From: Acidobacteriota bacterium
GTDB lineage: Bacteria; Acidobacteriota; Terriglobia; Bryobacterales; Bryobacteraceae
Length of the DNA: 64,000 nucleotides
Assembly (NCBI GenBank): GCA_029776225.1
Contig: JAKOTR010000004.1
Location: forward strand, 1-64,000
Direction: 5' to 3'
The notes under the pieces are model-generated. The model worked only from the letters and a program-made list of their open reading frames with translations, was not told the origin of the DNA and made no database searches. Positions within the stretch are counted from its first letter, which is position 1; each line of letters begins with the position of its first letter. Below are positions 16,823 through 25,738 of the stretch, piece after piece. A program made the translations under genes and the position numbers.

Positions 16823-17014
16823 ATGGCGAAAGTATGTGAGATTTGCGGAAAGGGACCGCGTTTTGGAAACCGGATCAGCCACGCCCACAACGTCACCCCG
16901 CGGCGCTGGAACGTGAATCTCCAGAACGTGCGGGCGGTGATTAACGGCGCGACGAAGCGCATCCGCGTCTGCACGTCCTGCCTCCGCAACGGCAAAGTGC
17001 AGAAGGCCGCGTAA
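16823..17014 (+). CDS. rpmB: 50S ribosomal protein bL28
   Basis: A 63-residue protein of normal L28 length. It has MAKVCEICGKGPRFGN, SHAHNVTPRRWNVNLQ and a C-terminal CTSCLRNGKV. The two CxxC pairs mark the zinc-binding form of bL28. Its TAA stop abuts the stop of the convergent desaturase with no spacer. Confidence 0.97.
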   Translation: MAKVCEICGKGPRFGNRISHAHNVTPRRWNVNLQNVRAVINGATKRIRVCTSCLRNGKVQKAA

Positions 17015-17734
17015 TTACGCCGCTTTCGCCATCGGCAGCCGTTTTACCTTCGCGAGTCCCAGGGCTTCCAACAGCCTGATGAAAGGCCAGGCGGGGTCCA
17101 CCTCGCCCTTCTTGATGGAGAACCGCGCCGCCGACGGGAACTCGTGATGGTTGTTGTGCAGCCCCTCGCCGCCTGAAATCCAGGCCAGCCATCGCAGGTT
17201 GGTCGCCTTATTGTCCCAGTTGCGATACCCGATCGTGTGGCCCAGGCTGTTGATCATGGCGTTCACCACGATGTAGATGACGACGTGCGCCAGCCATGCC
17301 ACCGTCCCCCACAGCCATCCGAACATCAGCATGAGAATGCCGAGTCCGAGAAACACGCCGTAGCCGTTGCCCGGAATGCGGTCGATCAGGTCGGGCTTGT
17401 AATCCGGCGTGTATTTGCGGATGGTCTCGGGATTCGAGGCTTCCCTCCGGTACATGAAAAAGTTCCCGAACAACACCTTCCACATTCCGAAAATGTAAGG
17501 GCTGTGCGGATCGCCTTCCCTATCGGAGAAATGATGGTGCTTGCGGTGAACCGCGGCCCACTCGCGCGGGATAATGCCCGTAAACAGCGTCAGTTCCAGG
17601 TGCATCAGAAAGGCAACAACCGGATGCAGCTCGAGGCCGCGATGCGTGATCGACCGGTGCAGGTAAACTGTCGTGGCAAGCGCCGACAACTGCACGATGC
17701 CCAGCGTAATCAGAATCATCCAAACGAAATCCAT
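17015..17734 (-). CDS. fatty acid (acyl-CoA/acyl-lipid) desaturase
   Basis: A 239-residue membrane di-iron desaturase. The three histidine boxes are HRSITH (26-31), HRKHHH (63-68) and HNNHHE (about 193-198). Hydrophobic segments flank them at the N terminus and between boxes two and three. It would introduce a double bond into fatty acyl chains at the inner membrane. It is shorter than many delta-9 desaturases but has the full set of boxes. Confidence 0.9.
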   Translation of the reverse strand: MDFVWMILITLGIVQLSALATTVYLHRSITHRGLELHPVVAFLMHLELTLFTGIIPREWAAVHRKHHHFSDREGDPHSPYIFGMWKVLFGNFFMYRREASNPETIRKYTPDYKPDLIDRIPGNGYGVFLGLGILMLMFGWLWGTVAWLAHVVIYIVVNAMINSLGHTIGYRNWDNKATNLRWLAWISGGEGLHNNHHEFPSAARFSIKKGEVDPAWPFIRLLEALGLAKVKRLPMAKAA

Positions 17735-17884
17735 TGATCTTTCCCAGCTCTTTCCCAGCCTGTGGCGGGCAGTGCAATTCTCTCAGACAAGCCGTTGCCC
17801 CCGGAACGGCAGCCTTCCTGTATCTTAGCAGACTCCTTCCGATGCCCCGGCCATGATAACCGGAATGCTTTATCCTACTTGGAT

Positions 17885-18742
17885 ATGAGATTCGTAACTT
17901 TCGAGCGGGACGGCGCCGCTCCCGAAGCCGGCGTGATCTCAGGCGGTGAAGTGATCGGGCTTGCCGCGGCGGGATATCCGAACCTGTTAGCGGTGATCGC
18001 GGGAGGCAAGGAAGCACTCGCGCAGATCGAGTCTTTCATCGCCGCCGCCCCGCAAAGCTCGCGCTTCGACGCAAGCGCGGTCTCGCTGCTGGCGCCAATC
18101 CCGCGCCCGCCCAAGATCATCTGCGTCGGACTGAACTACGCGGACCACGCGCGCGAAGCGAAACTCGATATCCCCAAGGTGCCGACGATTTTCGCGAAGT
18201 TCCCGACCGCGGTCATCGGTCCCGGCGCGAACATCGTGCTGCCCAAAGCCTCCAGCAAGCCGGATTACGAGGCCGAGTTCGCCTTCGTCATCGGCCGCGG
18301 CGGGCGCCACATTCCGGCCGCGCGCTGGCAGGAGCACGTTTTCGGATACCTGAATTTCAACGACGTCAGCGCACGCGACTACCAGATGGCCACCACGCAA
18401 TGGATCATGGGCAAGACCTTCGATACGTTCGCGCCCATGGGCCCCTGGATCGTCACCGCGGACGAAATCGCCGACCCCCACGCGCTCGAGATCAAGCTCA
18501 CTCTGAACGGCGAACTGATGCAGTGTTCGAACACGCGCAACCTGATCTTCGGCATTCCCGCGCTGATCGAGTTCCTCTCCAGCGTGTTCACGCTTGAGCC
18601 CGGCGACGTGGTAGCGACCGGCACCCCCGCCGGCGTCGGATTCGCCCGCAAGCCGCCCCGCTATCTGCGGCCGGGCGACGAGGTTGTGGTCGAGGTTCAG
18701 GGCTTGGGAGCGCTGCGAAACCCGGTAGTGGCGGAACAATAA
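17885..18742 (+). CDS. fumarylacetoacetate hydrolase (FAH) family protein
   Basis: A 285-residue enzyme. I placed the start at ATG 17885 (MRFVTFERDG), the usual family N terminus, rather than an earlier in-frame GTG. FAH motifs: KIICVGLNYADHA, a metal-ligand EAEFAFVIG, FGYLNFNDVSARDYQ and GDVVATGTPAGVGFAR. Such enzymes hydrolyse or decarboxylate acylpyruvates, or act on 2-keto-3-deoxy acids such as ketodeoxyfuconate, in aromatic or sugar degradation. Which one applies here is not decided. Confidence 0.88.
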   Translation: MRFVTFERDGAAPEAGVISGGEVIGLAAAGYPNLLAVIAGGKEALAQIESFIAAAPQSSRFDASAVSLLAPIPRPPKIICVGLNYADHAREAKLDIPKVPTIFAKFPTAVIGPGANIVLPKASSKPDYEAEFAFVIGRGGRHIPAARWQEHVFGYLNFNDVSARDYQMATTQWIMGKTFDTFAPMGPWIVTADEIADPHALEIKLTLNGELMQCSNTRNLIFGIPALIEFLSSVFTLEPGDVVATGTPAGVGFARKPPRYLRPGDEVVVEVQGLGALRNPVVAEQ

Positions 18743-18785
18743 CCGCGGCGCCGGGCTGCAACTCTTGAGCTACAATAACGGCGCT

Positions 18786-19910
18786 ATGCGGCGCGTTCTC
18801 GTGTCCTTTCTCCTGTCTGCCGCGGCCGTCCTCGCTCAGGATTCCGCCTTTCTGAAGCAGGGCACGGTGAGCAACCGGGCGGTCATGCTGTTCTCCAACG
18901 ACAAGCTGGAACTCGCCATCGCGGTGCAAGGTGGCTCGCTGCTGAGCCTCGTTATGCGCGATGATCCCTCCCAGCTCAGCCCGTTCGGTGACACCAGCGC
19001 GCGCATTTACGGCCACTTCGTCTGCGTGGATGGGTTCGGCCCCAGTTCAGCGGAAGAGCGCGCCGCGGGACTGCCCGGGCACGGCGAAGCGCACAGACAG
19101 CCCTGGGAGATGACCGCTTCGGGCAAACAGGGCAACACGGCAAGCGTGACGTTCCGGGTGAAGCTGCCGCTGGTCCAGGAAACGCTGACCCGCAGCTTTC
19201 ACATCGTGGACGGCGAGAACGTCATCTACGTGGACAGCGAACTCGAAAGTCATCTGGCGTTCGACCGCCCGGTGAACTGGGCCGAGCACCTCACGATCGC
19301 CTCGCCTTTCCTCGAACCGGAGAGCCTTGTGGTCGATCTGCCCGCCGCCCGCTCCAAGACGCGCAAGCATCCTCAGACCCAGGAGCGTACGCGCCGCCGG
19401 CTCGCCTCGGACCGCGAATTCACCTGGCCCAATGCGCCACTTGTTGAGGGCGGCACAGCGAACGTGCGCTTCGCGCCACCGCCCTCCGGAACCGGCGATC
19501 ATGTCACCTCCCTCATCGATCCTTCGCGGCGGCTCGGTTGGGTCACGGCGCTGAACACGAAGCGCCGCGCGCTGCTCGGATACATCTTCCGGCGCGAGGA
19601 GTACCCCTGGCTCCAGGACTGGCAGAGTTACGAGACCATCACGCGGATGAACCGCGGCCTCGAGTTCGGAACCCAGCCGTTCGACGTGCCCCGCCGCGAG
19701 GTCATCGATCTCCGCTCGATGTTCGGCGCGCCCGTATACCGCTGGCTGCCCGCAAAATCGAAGATTACGACCCAGTTCCTTCTGTTTTGGGTAAGAGCGC
19801 TGGAGGGCATGACTAAGATCGACGACGTCAGGATCGAAAACGGACGTATTATCGCCGAGGACCGCGCGGCGCAAAAGCGGATCGAGCTGACCGCTTCACG
19901 ACCGCTGTAA
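18786..19910 (+). CDS. hypothetical secreted protein, possible galactose-mutarotase-like beta sandwich
   Basis: About 374 residues with a signal peptide (RRVLVSFLLSAAAVLAQ). The body (LELAIAVQGGSLLSLVMRDD, GFGPSSAEE, NVIYVDSELESH) resembles the beta-sandwich aldose-epimerase-like folds seen in secreted carbohydrate-binding proteins, but I see no catalytic motif. The ATG at 18786 gives a compact signal peptide. A TACAAT -10-like element lies 10 bp upstream (18771-18776). Confidence 0.6.
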   Translation: MRRVLVSFLLSAAAVLAQDSAFLKQGTVSNRAVMLFSNDKLELAIAVQGGSLLSLVMRDDPSQLSPFGDTSARIYGHFVCVDGFGPSSAEERAAGLPGHGEAHRQPWEMTASGKQGNTASVTFRVKLPLVQETLTRSFHIVDGENVIYVDSELESHLAFDRPVNWAEHLTIASPFLEPESLVVDLPAARSKTRKHPQTQERTRRRLASDREFTWPNAPLVEGGTANVRFAPPPSGTGDHVTSLIDPSRRLGWVTALNTKRRALLGYIFRREEYPWLQDWQSYETITRMNRGLEFGTQPFDVPRREVIDLRSMFGAPVYRWLPAKSKITTQFLLFWVRALEGMTKIDDVRIENGRIIAEDRAAQKRIELTASRPL

Positions 19911-20134
19911 CTGCGGCCCCTTCCAATATAACCGCGGATTCCGGTAAACAGAAAAGCTGCCAGGAATTTCGTAGTAAGTGCTCCCGGCAACCGAAATTTC
20001 CCCGCCGGCAGGAAGTTACCCGTTCTTCTTGACAACGGGCAAAATCGTGTGGCAGCTACTTATCTGCAACAATATCCGTCCAGGTGCGCCGCCCCGATTG
20101 ATATCCGATACTGAAGACAGAGAGGTACGAGGGG

Positions 20135-21061
20135 ATGGGGAATGCACTGGGTTTGTGTTGTGTTCTTCTTGCCGGCGCCCTGATCGCCCAGCAGTCGGGC
20201 CCCAGGGTAGAAATCAAGCCCCGCACCGACTCCGCGGCCACACCCGTTGACCATACGCCGAGGATCTATCTCGATGTCAAGCTCGTTCTCGTTCCGGTTA
20301 GCGTTACCGATAAAATGGACCGGCCTTACCGCGGTCTTCAGAAAGAGAATTTCCGGATCAAAGACGAAGGTGAGGAGCAGGAGATCACTACCTTCTCGAG
20401 CGAAGACGCGCCGGTTTCGGTGGGAGTCATTTTCGACGCCAGCAGCAGCATGCGCGGCAAGATGAAGGAGTCGCGCGCCGCGGTGGACCGTTTTCTCGAC
20501 ACCGCCATGCCCCAGGACGAATTCTTTCTGCTCAAATTCAACGACCGGCCCGAGCAGCTTTGCTCCTTCACAACCGACACGGAAGAGATCCGGGGGCTGC
20601 TCCGCGGCGTCTATGCGACCGGGTGGACAGCGCTATTGGATGCCCTTTACACCGGCATTCAGACTATGAGAAAGGCGGGAAATTCGCGGAAGGCGCTGCT
20701 GGTGCTCTCCGATGGCGGCGACAACAACAGCCGCTACAACGAGCTGGAAATCAAGGATCTCGTGCGGGAATCGGACGTGCGCATTTTCGCGATCTCGATT
20801 GAGGACGGTTCGCGGCTGCTCAAGAACCTCGCCAAGGAGAGCGGAGGGCGGGCATTTCGCGTGCGCAAGCTGAAGCAGCTCAATGAGGTCATCGCCAAGG
20901 TCAGCGCGGACATGCGCAGCCAGTACGTGCTGGGTTACAAGCCCAAGAACCTGCAACCTGATGGGAAATACCGCAAAGTAAAAGTCGAAGTGACGCCACC
21001 GCCGGGCGCCCCGAGCCTTCGCGTCGCCTGGAAACGGGGTTATTACGCCCCGTCCTACTGA
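20135..21061 (+). CDS. VWFA-related domain protein of acidobacterial type
   Basis: A 308-residue secreted protein: signal peptide (GLCCVLLAGALIAQ), a short strand-rich leader (VPVSVTDKMDRPYRGLQKENF), then a von Willebrand A domain. The metal-ion site starts VIFDASSSMRGKM (DxSxS), with the downstream VLSDGGDN acidic motif. It ends in a beta-rich tail (QYVLGYKPKN). This matches the VWFA-related family (TIGR03436 by recollection) that is strongly enriched in Acidobacteriota. The binding partner is unknown. Confidence 0.87.
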   Translation: MGNALGLCCVLLAGALIAQQSGPRVEIKPRTDSAATPVDHTPRIYLDVKLVLVPVSVTDKMDRPYRGLQKENFRIKDEGEEQEITTFSSEDAPVSVGVIFDASSSMRGKMKESRAAVDRFLDTAMPQDEFFLLKFNDRPEQLCSFTTDTEEIRGLLRGVYATGWTALLDALYTGIQTMRKAGNSRKALLVLSDGGDNNSRYNELEIKDLVRESDVRIFAISIEDGSRLLKNLAKESGGRAFRVRKLKQLNEVIAKVSADMRSQYVLGYKPKNLQPDGKYRKVKVEVTPPPGAPSLRVAWKRGYYAPSY

Positions 21062-21154
21062 TTCACACGGGCTGGGCATGTGCGTGTCCCCACCGGAGGC
21101 TGTGCATGCCCGCCAGGCGCCGCTTACTTAGGAACAAAGAAGGCGCGGTTCCCG

Positions 21155-21160
21155 TATAAT
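21155..21160 (+). promoter_or_regulatory. -10 element for the 21.2 kb methyltransferase
   Basis: A TATAAT lies 5 bp before a GTG at 21166. Transcription would start at about that GTG, so the native start may be leaderless (see the methyltransferase entry). Confidence 0.45.
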
Positions 21161-21269
21161 CAACCGTGACTAACTCTCTGCCTGTTCTCTGCACACGGGT
21201 TGCTTTTCGCTTCTCTGCTCGCTCGCATTCGCCCAGACCGCCGAACACGGCAGAATCTGGCGCGAGTAC

Positions 21270-22028
21270 ATGGAGTGGTCGAAGGCCCAGCCGGCGGACC
21301 GCTCCGGACTTCAGGAATATCGCGCTAAGCTCATCCAAGACGGCTTGACCGAGGCGCAGGCTGATGAGCGGATCGCGATCATCCCCAAGCTCTATCGGGA
21401 ATACCCTGCCTTTCGAACGGAAGCCGCCACGCTCGGCTTCAACCGCCTTTACCGCACGCCCGGCCAGACCCGCTTCACCACCGAGCCGAACGCGTTTCTG
21501 GTTTCCACCGTCAAGACACTGAAGCCCGGCAAGGCGCTCGACGTCGCGATGGGGCAGGGCCGGAACGCCGTCTACCTCGCCGCCAACGGCTGGGATGTCA
21601 CCGGCTTCGATATCGCCGAAGAAGGCCTGAAAATCGCCGCCGAAAACGCCGCCAAATTCGGCGCCCGCATCACCACGGTCAAGGCCGACTTCGAGGAATT
21701 CGATTACGGCAAGGAGCGCTGGGACCTCATCTATTTCGTTTACACGGATGCGCCGATCGTCGATCCCGAGTATGTCGCCCGGATTTGCCGCGCCCTCAAA
21801 CCCGGCGGCATGCTGCTGATCGACCGGCCGTTCCGCTCGCTCACCGACCCCGAACCCGGTTGGCCGGAAACCGAACAAGACAAGGTGAACGCCCTGCTCA
21901 AGGCCTGGTCCGGGCTTCACATCGTTTTTTGCGAGGACACGACCGGCATCGCGGACTGGCAGCAGACGGAGGCCAGCCGACTGGAAAAGAAGCACCGGAT
22001 GGTGCGCCTGCTGGCGCGCAAGCTGTAG
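21270..22028 (+). CDS. class I SAM-dependent methyltransferase, probably secreted; 5' end frameshifted
   Basis: From ATG 21270 the product is 252 residues with a SAM-binding core (ALDVAMGQGRNAVYLA, GWDVTGFDIAEEG, RALKPGGMLLIDRPF). The frame stays open upstream and encodes FSLLCSLAFAQTAEHG, a good signal-peptide core and cleavage site, but has no ATG/GTG/TTG before a TAA at 21171-21173. A GTG at 21166 in the +1 frame encodes TNSLPVLCTRVA. One extra T in the T4 tract at 21204-21207 would fuse them into a complete signal peptide. So the gene either has a real or sequencing frameshift, or starts at CTG 21186. Confidence 0.72.
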   Translation: MEWSKAQPADRSGLQEYRAKLIQDGLTEAQADERIAIIPKLYREYPAFRTEAATLGFNRLYRTPGQTRFTTEPNAFLVSTVKTLKPGKALDVAMGQGRNAVYLAANGWDVTGFDIAEEGLKIAAENAAKFGARITTVKADFEEFDYGKERWDLIYFVYTDAPIVDPEYVARICRALKPGGMLLIDRPFRSLTDPEPGWPETEQDKVNALLKAWSGLHIVFCEDTTGIADWQQTEASRLEKKHRMVRLLARKL

Positions 22029-22059
22029 AGCGCGGGAAGCGTAACCCGGGAAATCCGGC

Positions 22060-23436
22060 CTACGAATTGGCGGAGGCCGATCGCTTCGGCTCCAGAATGA
22101 ACGTGGGCGCCAGCCCAGAGACGCTCGAAAATCCGCCTCCGTTTCGCGCCGACAACCAGCTCGAGCAGCTCTGGACCTTGCCGAGGTAGGCGTGCGGGTG
22201 CAGGTCCACCTGCATCTCGCGGACCTCGACTTCCCCGTACCGCAGCAGCGGGAAGGGCTCGTAATTCGCCTGCACCTTTTCCTGAACCACGTAGGGGGTG
22301 CGCATCGCCCGCTTGAGCGCCCGCTCCCAGGAAGCGTCGTCGCTTTCCCAGCCGCGGATCGAATGGTGCTCGCCGGAATCGTCGTTCGGCTTGAGAACCA
22401 GTTTCTCGCGGTTCTTCAGAACGAACTCGGGCAGGTCGATGGTCTGCCCCTGGTACGTAGTCTTGGTGGCCGAAACCACCCGGGTCCAGGGGATGTACTG
22501 TTGAATCGCTTTGCGCTCGGCCACGGGGAACGATGCCGTGATCGAGTCGTCGGTGAGCAGGTCAAAAATCGCTTTCTTGTGCGCCAGCTCGGAGCGGAAG
22601 CTGTTCACCACGCACGTCTTGCCTTCGCGGTATGCCCGGACGAGGGGGTGAGAAAGGTCGTATCGGAGCAGAAACTCCTGAGCTTTGACGCGCCGGTAGA
22701 CAAGGTCTATCTCGAAGTTGCCGCGCCGCAACACCCCGCGGCGGTAATCGAGCTGATCGGGCGTGACAATCTCGGTGGGATATCCTTCCGAGCGGAAGTA
22801 CTCGCGCAGCAGCAGATACTCACCCTGGGCGCCGCTGTGGAAGGGCTGGCGGAATTCCAGGATCGCGATATTCGGGGACTTCTTCCCGCCGAACTGCTTG
22901 TACGCCTTGAGCAGCGCCGCGAGCAGATGCTTCTTGCCGCCAAGCTTTTGCAAGTTGTAGCGCTTTCTGAACTCCTTGACGGGCGGCGCTTCGTAGAACA
23001 GGTCCGCCAGCGCCTCGCCGTAGGCGACGCCAATGGGTGTGTCGGCGTTGTATTCAACGAAGTAAAGCGATCCGTTAGTAAGATGAGTGCCGAGAAGCGA
23101 GGTGACCGCCAGAAACGGGTAGCCCGGGTCGATGGAGGCCAGCATCTTTTCGGCCGGGAGCAGCTCCATGCGCGCAAGCAAGGCGGGGTTGGCAAGGGCC
23201 ATTTGCTTGACGCGGTCAATTGCCGAAAAAAGGGCCTCGGCGGCCTTTACTATCGTGGCGTACTGGCGTCGTGTTATAAAATTCGGACGCAGAAACGGGC
23301 AGATCAGCCTGCCACCCTGGGTGAGATGCTCGGCCTGCATTCTTTCGGCCAGAGCTTCAGCCCAACCCAGGTCCTTATAAGGTTCGCTTTCCAGTAATTT
23401 CTGAAAACGGGCGACCGCCTCATCCAATTGACTCAT
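22060..23436 (-). CDS. ATP-grasp-like protein, function unknown
   Basis: A 458-residue cytoplasmic protein. The C-terminal third resembles an ATP-grasp nucleotide fold: a lysine strand (REKLVLKPNDDSGEHHSI), then TPYVVQEKVQANYE, followed by EMQVDLHPHAYLGK. Circularly permuted ATP-grasp and glutathionylspermidine-synthase-like enzymes look similar. The N-terminal part (PFLRPNFITRRQY, YFVEYNADTPIGVAYG) is also typical of that group. They ligate a carboxylate to an amine with ATP. The substrate and partner are unknown, and no peptide-synthesis gene is adjacent. Confidence 0.6.
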   Translation of the reverse strand: MSQLDEAVARFQKLLESEPYKDLGWAEALAERMQAEHLTQGGRLICPFLRPNFITRRQYATIVKAAEALFSAIDRVKQMALANPALLARMELLPAEKMLASIDPGYPFLAVTSLLGTHLTNGSLYFVEYNADTPIGVAYGEALADLFYEAPPVKEFRKRYNLQKLGGKKHLLAALLKAYKQFGGKKSPNIAILEFRQPFHSGAQGEYLLLREYFRSEGYPTEIVTPDQLDYRRGVLRRGNFEIDLVYRRVKAQEFLLRYDLSHPLVRAYREGKTCVVNSFRSELAHKKAIFDLLTDDSITASFPVAERKAIQQYIPWTRVVSATKTTYQGQTIDLPEFVLKNREKLVLKPNDDSGEHHSIRGWESDDASWERALKRAMRTPYVVQEKVQANYEPFPLLRYGEVEVREMQVDLHPHAYLGKVQSCSSWLSARNGGGFSSVSGLAPTFILEPKRSASANS

Positions 23437-23623
23437 TCTGACTGGCTTCTGTTTTTCAGTATCTCACAGGGGCCACACAAACGGAAACATTTTACACCGG
23501 AAATATCAACGTAAGTGACTGAGTTTAAACGAGATATTTAGCTTGACGCGAGCGGCCTTCCGCGTTCTCGCCGGCGAGGGGTCCAGCTCTGGACGCCCCG
23601 CCGTGGGGTACAGTGGTAAGTCT

Positions 23624-25675
23624 ATGGGGCGCCGACTACTCACCTTTTTGATCGCGGCCGTGTGCTGTATACACGCGGACGAGGGTTTGTGGCTTTTCAA
23701 CAACTTCCCGAAGGAACTGGTGGCAAAAAGATACGGCTACCAGGTTACGGACGCCTTCCTGGACCACCTGAGGCTCTCCTCCGTGCGCTTCAACAACGGG
23801 GGGTCCGGGTCGTTCGTTTCGCCCCGCGGGCTGTTGTTTACCAACCACCATGTCGGCTCGGAATGCATTCAGAAACTGAGTTCGGCCGAGCACGATTACA
23901 TGGCCAACGGCTTCCTGGCGGAAACGGAAGCCGACGAGCAGAAGTGCCCGGACCTGGAGGTGAATGTCCTTTTAAAAATGGAGGACGTAACTGCCAGGGT
24001 GAAAGGCGCGGCAAAGCCGGGCGCCACTGCGGCGGAAGCCAACGAGCAGCGCAAGGCCGAAATATCCCGCATCGAGTCGGAGTGCAATGCAAAAACTGGC
24101 AATCGCTGCGACGTGGTGACGCTCTATTCGGGGGGTGAGTACCACCTCTATCAGTACAAGAAGTACACCGACGTCCGGCTCGTCTTTGCGCCCGAAGTGG
24201 ATATCGCGGCCTTCGGCGGCGATCCCGACAATTTCACCTACCCGCGCTACTGCCTCGATTTCGCCTTCTTCCGCGCTTACGAGAACGGCAAGCCGGCGCA
24301 GCCGCCGGACTACCTGCGCTGGAGCCGCGAAGGCGTCAAGGACAACGAACTGGTGTTTGTCTCCGGGCATCCCGGGACCACCGGCCGGCTGTCCACCGTG
24401 GCCGAACTGGAGTTCGCCCGGGACGTCTCCTACCCCCTTGTGCTGGCCCGCCTCAAGTCGCTCATCAACACCCTGCAAGCCTATAGCAACCAGAGCGAGG
24501 AGAACCGGCGCGCCGCCCGCGACAACCTGTTCTCCCAGCAGAATGCCTTCAAGGCCTACAGCGGCTTTCTGAGCGGCCTGCGCGATCCCGCATTGATGGC
24601 CCAAAAGAAGAAACAGGAGGCGGCTCTGCGCGCGGCTATCGACCGCGACCCGGAGAAGAAGAAAGAGTTCGGAAACTCCTGGACGGAAGTAGCCGCCGCC
24701 TATAAGATCTACAGGTCCCTGTACAAGCCGTTTTTCCTCCTCGAGCGGAATGCCACTCACGGATCCGATCTGTTTGCGATCGCCCGCGACGTGCTGCGCT
24801 ATTCCGAGGAGACCCGGAAGCCGAACGAGCGCCGCCTCCGCGAGTTCACCGACACCAGTCTGCCGGCCCTCGAACAGCGGATGTACTCGCCGGCGCCGAT
24901 CGTCCCCTCGATGGAGATCGCGGTCATCGCCGATTATCTGAGCTTCCTGCGAAAGGAGCTCGGGGCCAACGATCCGACCGTCCGGGCACTGCTCAACAAC
25001 AGAACGCCCGCCGAGGCGGCCGCGGCCTACGTGAATTCCAGCAAGCTGATCGACGTAGAGGAGCGCAAACGGCTGGCGAATGACCCCGAGGCGGTGAAGA
25101 ACTCCACTGACGGTATGATCGTGCTGGCGCGGATTCTGGACGGCCCCGCGCGGCGGTACCGCAAGGAGTACGAAGACCGCATCGAGGCGGTGCTGGTGTC
25201 CAGCGCGGGCAAAATCGCCCTGGCGCGCTTCGCAGCCTACGGCGCGAACGAGTACCCGGATGCAACCTTCACGCTCCGCCTGACTTTCGCGCGTGTGGCC
25301 GGATACCGCAACAAGGCGGGCCAACCCGTGCCCTATGCCACGACCTTCGCGGGACTTTATCCTCGCGCGACCGGCAAAGAGCCGTACAAACTGCCGCCGC
25401 GCTGGATCAAGATGAAGTCCGCGATCAACCTGGATACCCCGTTCAACTTTGTCTCGACCGCCGATACGCACGGGGGCAACTCCGGGAGCCCGACGGTGAA
25501 CGGCAAGGGCGAAATTGTCGGCATCCTCTTTGACGGAAACATCGAGAGCCTGCCGAACAGGTTCGTCTTCACGGATCAGCAGGCGCGCTCGGTCCACGTG
25601 GCGAGCCAAGGCATCGTCGAAGCCCTCCGGAACGTGTACCATGCCCGCCGGCTGCTGGCGGAAATCGGGATGTGA
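23624..25675 (+). CDS. S46-family dipeptidyl-peptidase (DPP7-type)
   Basis: A 683-residue periplasmic serine peptidase. Signal peptide: RRLLTFLIAAVCCIHA; mature start DEGLWLFNNFP is typical. The His of the triad lies in TNHH (73-76), the Asp region is FGGDPDNFTYPR, and the nucleophile is Ser620 in GGNSGSP. Eighteen residues after Ser620 is Gly638 (FDGN). In this family Gly here marks DPP7-like preference for hydrophobic P1, while Arg marks DPP11 (Asp/Glu). I chose ATG 23624 over an earlier TTG at 23543, which would add 27 non-family residues. It removes N-terminal dipeptides from peptides for amino-acid use. Confidence 0.9.
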   Translation: MGRRLLTFLIAAVCCIHADEGLWLFNNFPKELVAKRYGYQVTDAFLDHLRLSSVRFNNGGSGSFVSPRGLLFTNHHVGSECIQKLSSAEHDYMANGFLAETEADEQKCPDLEVNVLLKMEDVTARVKGAAKPGATAAEANEQRKAEISRIESECNAKTGNRCDVVTLYSGGEYHLYQYKKYTDVRLVFAPEVDIAAFGGDPDNFTYPRYCLDFAFFRAYENGKPAQPPDYLRWSREGVKDNELVFVSGHPGTTGRLSTVAELEFARDVSYPLVLARLKSLINTLQAYSNQSEENRRAARDNLFSQQNAFKAYSGFLSGLRDPALMAQKKKQEAALRAAIDRDPEKKKEFGNSWTEVAAAYKIYRSLYKPFFLLERNATHGSDLFAIARDVLRYSEETRKPNERRLREFTDTSLPALEQRMYSPAPIVPSMEIAVIADYLSFLRKELGANDPTVRALLNNRTPAEAAAAYVNSSKLIDVEERKRLANDPEAVKNSTDGMIVLARILDGPARRYRKEYEDRIEAVLVSSAGKIALARFAAYGANEYPDATFTLRLTFARVAGYRNKAGQPVPYATTFAGLYPRATGKEPYKLPPRWIKMKSAINLDTPFNFVSTADTHGGNSGSPTVNGKGEIVGILFDGNIESLPNRFVFTDQQARSVHVASQGIVEALRNVYHARRLLAEIGM

Positions 25676-25684
25676 GTGAAAGAA

Positions 25685-25716
25685 AAAGCCGCGCCGGGGA
25701 GTGCCGGCGCGGCTTT
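25685..25716. terminator. bidirectional intrinsic terminator between the S46 peptidase and clpC
   Basis: AAAGCCGCGCCGG (25685-25697) and CCGGCGCGGCTTT (25704-25716) make a perfect 13-bp stem with a 6-nt loop. There are A-runs upstream and Ts downstream, so it can serve both convergent genes. A 10-bp direct repeat TCAGGAAGCT (25716-25725 and 25729-25738) follows. Confidence 0.8.
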
Positions 25717-25738
25717 CAGGAAGCTCTCTCAGGAAGCT

